Program-made: the position numbers and the translations under genes
Notes under the pieces: model-generated
What the model was told of the DNA's origin: nothing
Databases searched by the model: none
What the model saw: the letters and a program-made list of their open reading frames with translations, nothing else
Assembly: GCF_032917945.1 (NCBI RefSeq)
Contig: NZ_CP136624.1
Coordinates: 1,426,001-1,490,000 of the forward strand
Source: Bradyrhizobium sp. sBnM-33
GTDB lineage: Bacteria; Pseudomonadota; Alphaproteobacteria; Rhizobiales; Xanthobacteraceae
Reading direction: 5' to 3'
Length of the DNA stretch: 64,000 nt
Shown here: piece by piece, positions 62,090 through 64,000 of the stretch
How positions within the stretch are numbered: the stretch's first letter is position 1
Layout of the letters: every line of letters starts with the position of its first letter

Positions 62090-62281
62090 GCGCGCCACCG
62101 CGCCGACATGGTTAATCAACGGTTGAAAACAGGCGGCAGAATTCATTTCTGCCGTCTTATCTCTTTGTTGATCCCGTTCTTTTCCATTTGCTCAACCAAT
62201 ATTAAACGCTTTGCATAGAAGCTGGCCCTGTTCCGTAAGGCGCGTCGATGTCGCGTGCCGGTGCGTACGAAGGCCAGTTTC

Positions 62282-64000
62282 ATGGATGATTTGTTGCGGG
62301 AGTTCCTGACCGAGACCAGCGAGAGCCTGGATACGGTCGACAATCAGTTGGTGCGGTTCGAGCAGGACCCGAGCGACGCGAAGATCCTGGATAACATCTT
62401 CCGCCTGGTCCACACCATCAAGGGCACCTGCGGCTTCTTAGGCCTGCCGCGATTGGAAGCGCTCGCCCATGCCGGCGAGACCTTGATGGGCAAATTCCGC
62501 GACGGCATGCCGGTCAAGGCCGAAGCCGTGACGCTGATCTTGAGCAGCATCGACCGCATCAAGGAAATCCTCGCCGGGCTGGAGGCCACCGAGACCGAGC
62601 CCGAGGGCACCGACGAAGACCTGATCGAGAAGCTGCATGCGATGGCCGAAGGCGGCCATCAGGCCGACACCGAGGCGCAGCCTGAACCCGCGCCGGCGCC
62701 CGTCGTGGCGGCACCGCGGGCGAAGCCCCCGGTCACTTCGGGCACGCTGGTCGAGCAGGTGCTGGAACGCCCGTTGCGTCCGGGCGAAGTCTCGCTCGAC
62801 GATCTCGAGCGCGCCTTCCGCGAGACCGCGACCGAAGTCGCGCCGGCGCCGGTCGCCAAGGCGGCGCCGGAAGCCAAGGAAGCGGCGAAGGAACTAAAGG
62901 CCAAGCCGGCCAAGCGCGCCGCCGCGACCGAGGTCGACGTCCAAGAAGCCGACAAGATCGCCAACCAGTCGATCCGCGTCAACGTCGACACCCTCGAACA
63001 TTTGATGACCATGGTCTCCGAGCTGGTCTTGACCCGCAACCAGCTCCTGGAAATCTCCCGCCGCAACGAGGACACCGAGTTCAAGGTGCCGCTGCAGCGG
63101 CTCTCCAACGTCACCGCCGAGCTGCAGGAAGGCGTCATGAAGACGCGGATGCAGCCGATCGGCAATGCCTGGCAGAAGCTGCCGCGGATCGTGCGCGACC
63201 TCTCCGGCGAACTTGGCAAGCAGATCGAGCTCGAGATGCACGGCGCCGACACCGAGCTCGACCGCCAGGTGCTCGATTTGATCAAGGATCCCCTGACCCA
63301 CATGGTGCGCAACTCCGCCGACCACGGCCTGGAGACGCCGGCCGAGCGGCTGGCGGCCGGCAAGGGCGAGCAGGGCACGATCAGGCTGTCGGCCTACCAC
63401 GAGGGCGGCCACATCATCATCTGCATTGCCGATAACGGCCGCGGCCTCAACACCGAGCGGATCAAGGCGAAAGCGCTGCAGAACGGCCTCGTCACCGAGG
63501 CCGAACTGGAGAAGATGACCGAAGCGCAAGTTCACAAGTTCATCTTCGCGCCGGGCTTTTCCACCGCCGCCACCGTCACCTCGGTCTCCGGCCGCGGCGT
63601 CGGCATGGACGTGGTGCGCACCAATATCGACCAGATCGGCGGCACCATCGACATCAAGAGCGTGGCCGGCGAAGGTTCTTCCGTCACCATCAAGATTCCG
63701 CTGACGCTCGCGATCGTCTCGGCCCTGATCGTGGAGGCCGCCGGCGACCGCTTTGCCATCCCGCAATTGTCGGTGGTCGAATTGGTGCGCGCCCGCGCCA
63801 ACTCCGAACACCGCATCGAGCGCATCAAGGACACCGCGGTGCTGCGGCTGCGCAACAAGCTGCTGCCGCTGATGCACCTGAAGAAGCTGTTGAAGATCGA
63901 CGACGGCTCGTCCAGCGACCCCGAGAACGGCTTCATCGTGGTCACCCAGGTCGGCAGCCAGACCTTCGGCATCGTGGTCGACGGCGTGTTCCACACCGAA
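62282..64000 (+). CDS. cheA: Chemotaxis-type histidine kinase CheA (runs off right edge)
   Basis: 573 codons are open to the edge. P1 Hpt with His44 in RLVHTIKGTCGFLGLPRL; Ala/Pro linker (about residues 125-225); P3 dimerisation with NQSIRVNVDTLEHLMTMVSE; P4 ATPase with LIKDPLTHMVRNSADHGLE, IADNGRGLN and SGRGVGMDVVRTNI; the P5 CheW-like domain begins (LTLAIVSALIVEAAGDRFAI). GAAGG precedes ATG 62282. It is downstream of chpT. Its C-terminus is outside the window. Confidence 0.93.
   Translation, partial: MDDLLREFLTETSESLDTVDNQLVRFEQDPSDAKILDNIFRLVHTIKGTCGFLGLPRLEALAHAGETLMGKFRDGMPVKAEAVTLILSSIDRIKEILAGLEATETEPEGTDEDLIEKLHAMAEGGHQADTEAQPEPAPAPVVAAPRAKPPVTSGTLVEQVLERPLRPGEVSLDDLERAFRETATEVAPAPVAKAAPEAKEAAKELKAKPAKRAAATEVDVQEADKIANQSIRVNVDTLEHLMTMVSELVLTRNQLLEISRRNEDTEFKVPLQRLSNVTAELQEGVMKTRMQPIGNAWQKLPRIVRDLSGELGKQIELEMHGADTELDRQVLDLIKDPLTHMVRNSADHGLETPAERLAAGKGEQGTIRLSAYHEGGHIIICIADNGRGLNTERIKAKALQNGLVTEAELEKMTEAQVHKFIFAPGFSTAATVTSVSGRGVGMDVVRTNIDQIGGTIDIKSVAGEGSSVTIKIPLTLAIVSALIVEAAGDRFAIPQLSVVELVRARANSEHRIERIKDTAVLRLRNKLLPLMHLKKLLKIDDGSSSDPENGFIVVTQVGSQTFGIVVDGVFHTE

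Overview
The window looks like chromosomal DNA of an alphaproteobacterium close to Bradyrhizobium (Nitrobacteraceae). The base composition is GC-rich. Several families of short palindromic repeats typical of that group recur between genes (motifs such as CGTCATTGCGAG, GTAGCCCGGATG and GTGGGCAAAG). Core genes point the same way: the cell-cycle phosphotransferase ChpT beside a CheA kinase, the envelope protein EipA (DUF1134), a YcjX/YcjF pair and a PEPxxWA-CTERM protein. The genus is inferred from family knowledge, not from a search.

1-7 kb: a Ser/Thr kinase fragment and a phosphoesterase, then a sensing and transport module on the minus strand. It runs from a receiver-only response regulator through a small two-helix membrane protein, a symporter-like histidine kinase and an MHS-type transporter to a 30-residue membrane peptide.

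7-21 kb: a decayed accessory region. It holds a cytochrome P450 scrap, an SRAP/yedK gene split by an IS1111-type (IS110 family) element, a second yedK scrap, a small HTH protein, an abortive-infection-like gene with a frameshift, a pentapeptide-repeat membrane protein, an O-antigen ligase-like protein, a flavin monooxygenase divergent from an AraC regulator, and a 35-bp direct repeat. The IS element is the most interesting object here. Its boundaries, subterminal inverted repeats and target core can all be read, and its noncoding right end contains a foldable segment whose two internal-loop arms match the two halves of the yedK target. That is the geometry expected of a bridge/seek RNA.

21-33 kb: YcjX/YcjF, a TrhA/hemolysin III protein, an SDR, and a catabolic operon (acyl-CoA dehydrogenase, class III CoA-transferase, MaoC/FAS1-like hydratase, benzoylformate decarboxylase). 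A divergent LysR gene has a clean T-N11-A operator in front of it.

33-46 kb: a hydrolase, an ArsR/AHSA1 pair with an obvious operator and a probable leaderless start, a MarR regulator with a frameshifted TctC-type binding protein and an O-methyltransferase, two tandem CYP153-like P450s, isovaleryl-CoA dehydrogenase, a DUF898/M48 protease pair and a LysR gene frameshifted near its end.

46-64 kb: envelope and housekeeping genes. These are a DUF2927 protein, an L,D-transpeptidase, an acetolactate-synthase-like enzyme, an M20 peptidase with a stop codon in its signal peptide, several microproteins, a PEPxxWA-CTERM protein, a secreted Cys-rich protein, a tRNA-Val(CAC) with terminator, a coiled-coil membrane protein, EipA, a YHS protein, CysQ, ChpT and most of CheA, which runs off the right edge.
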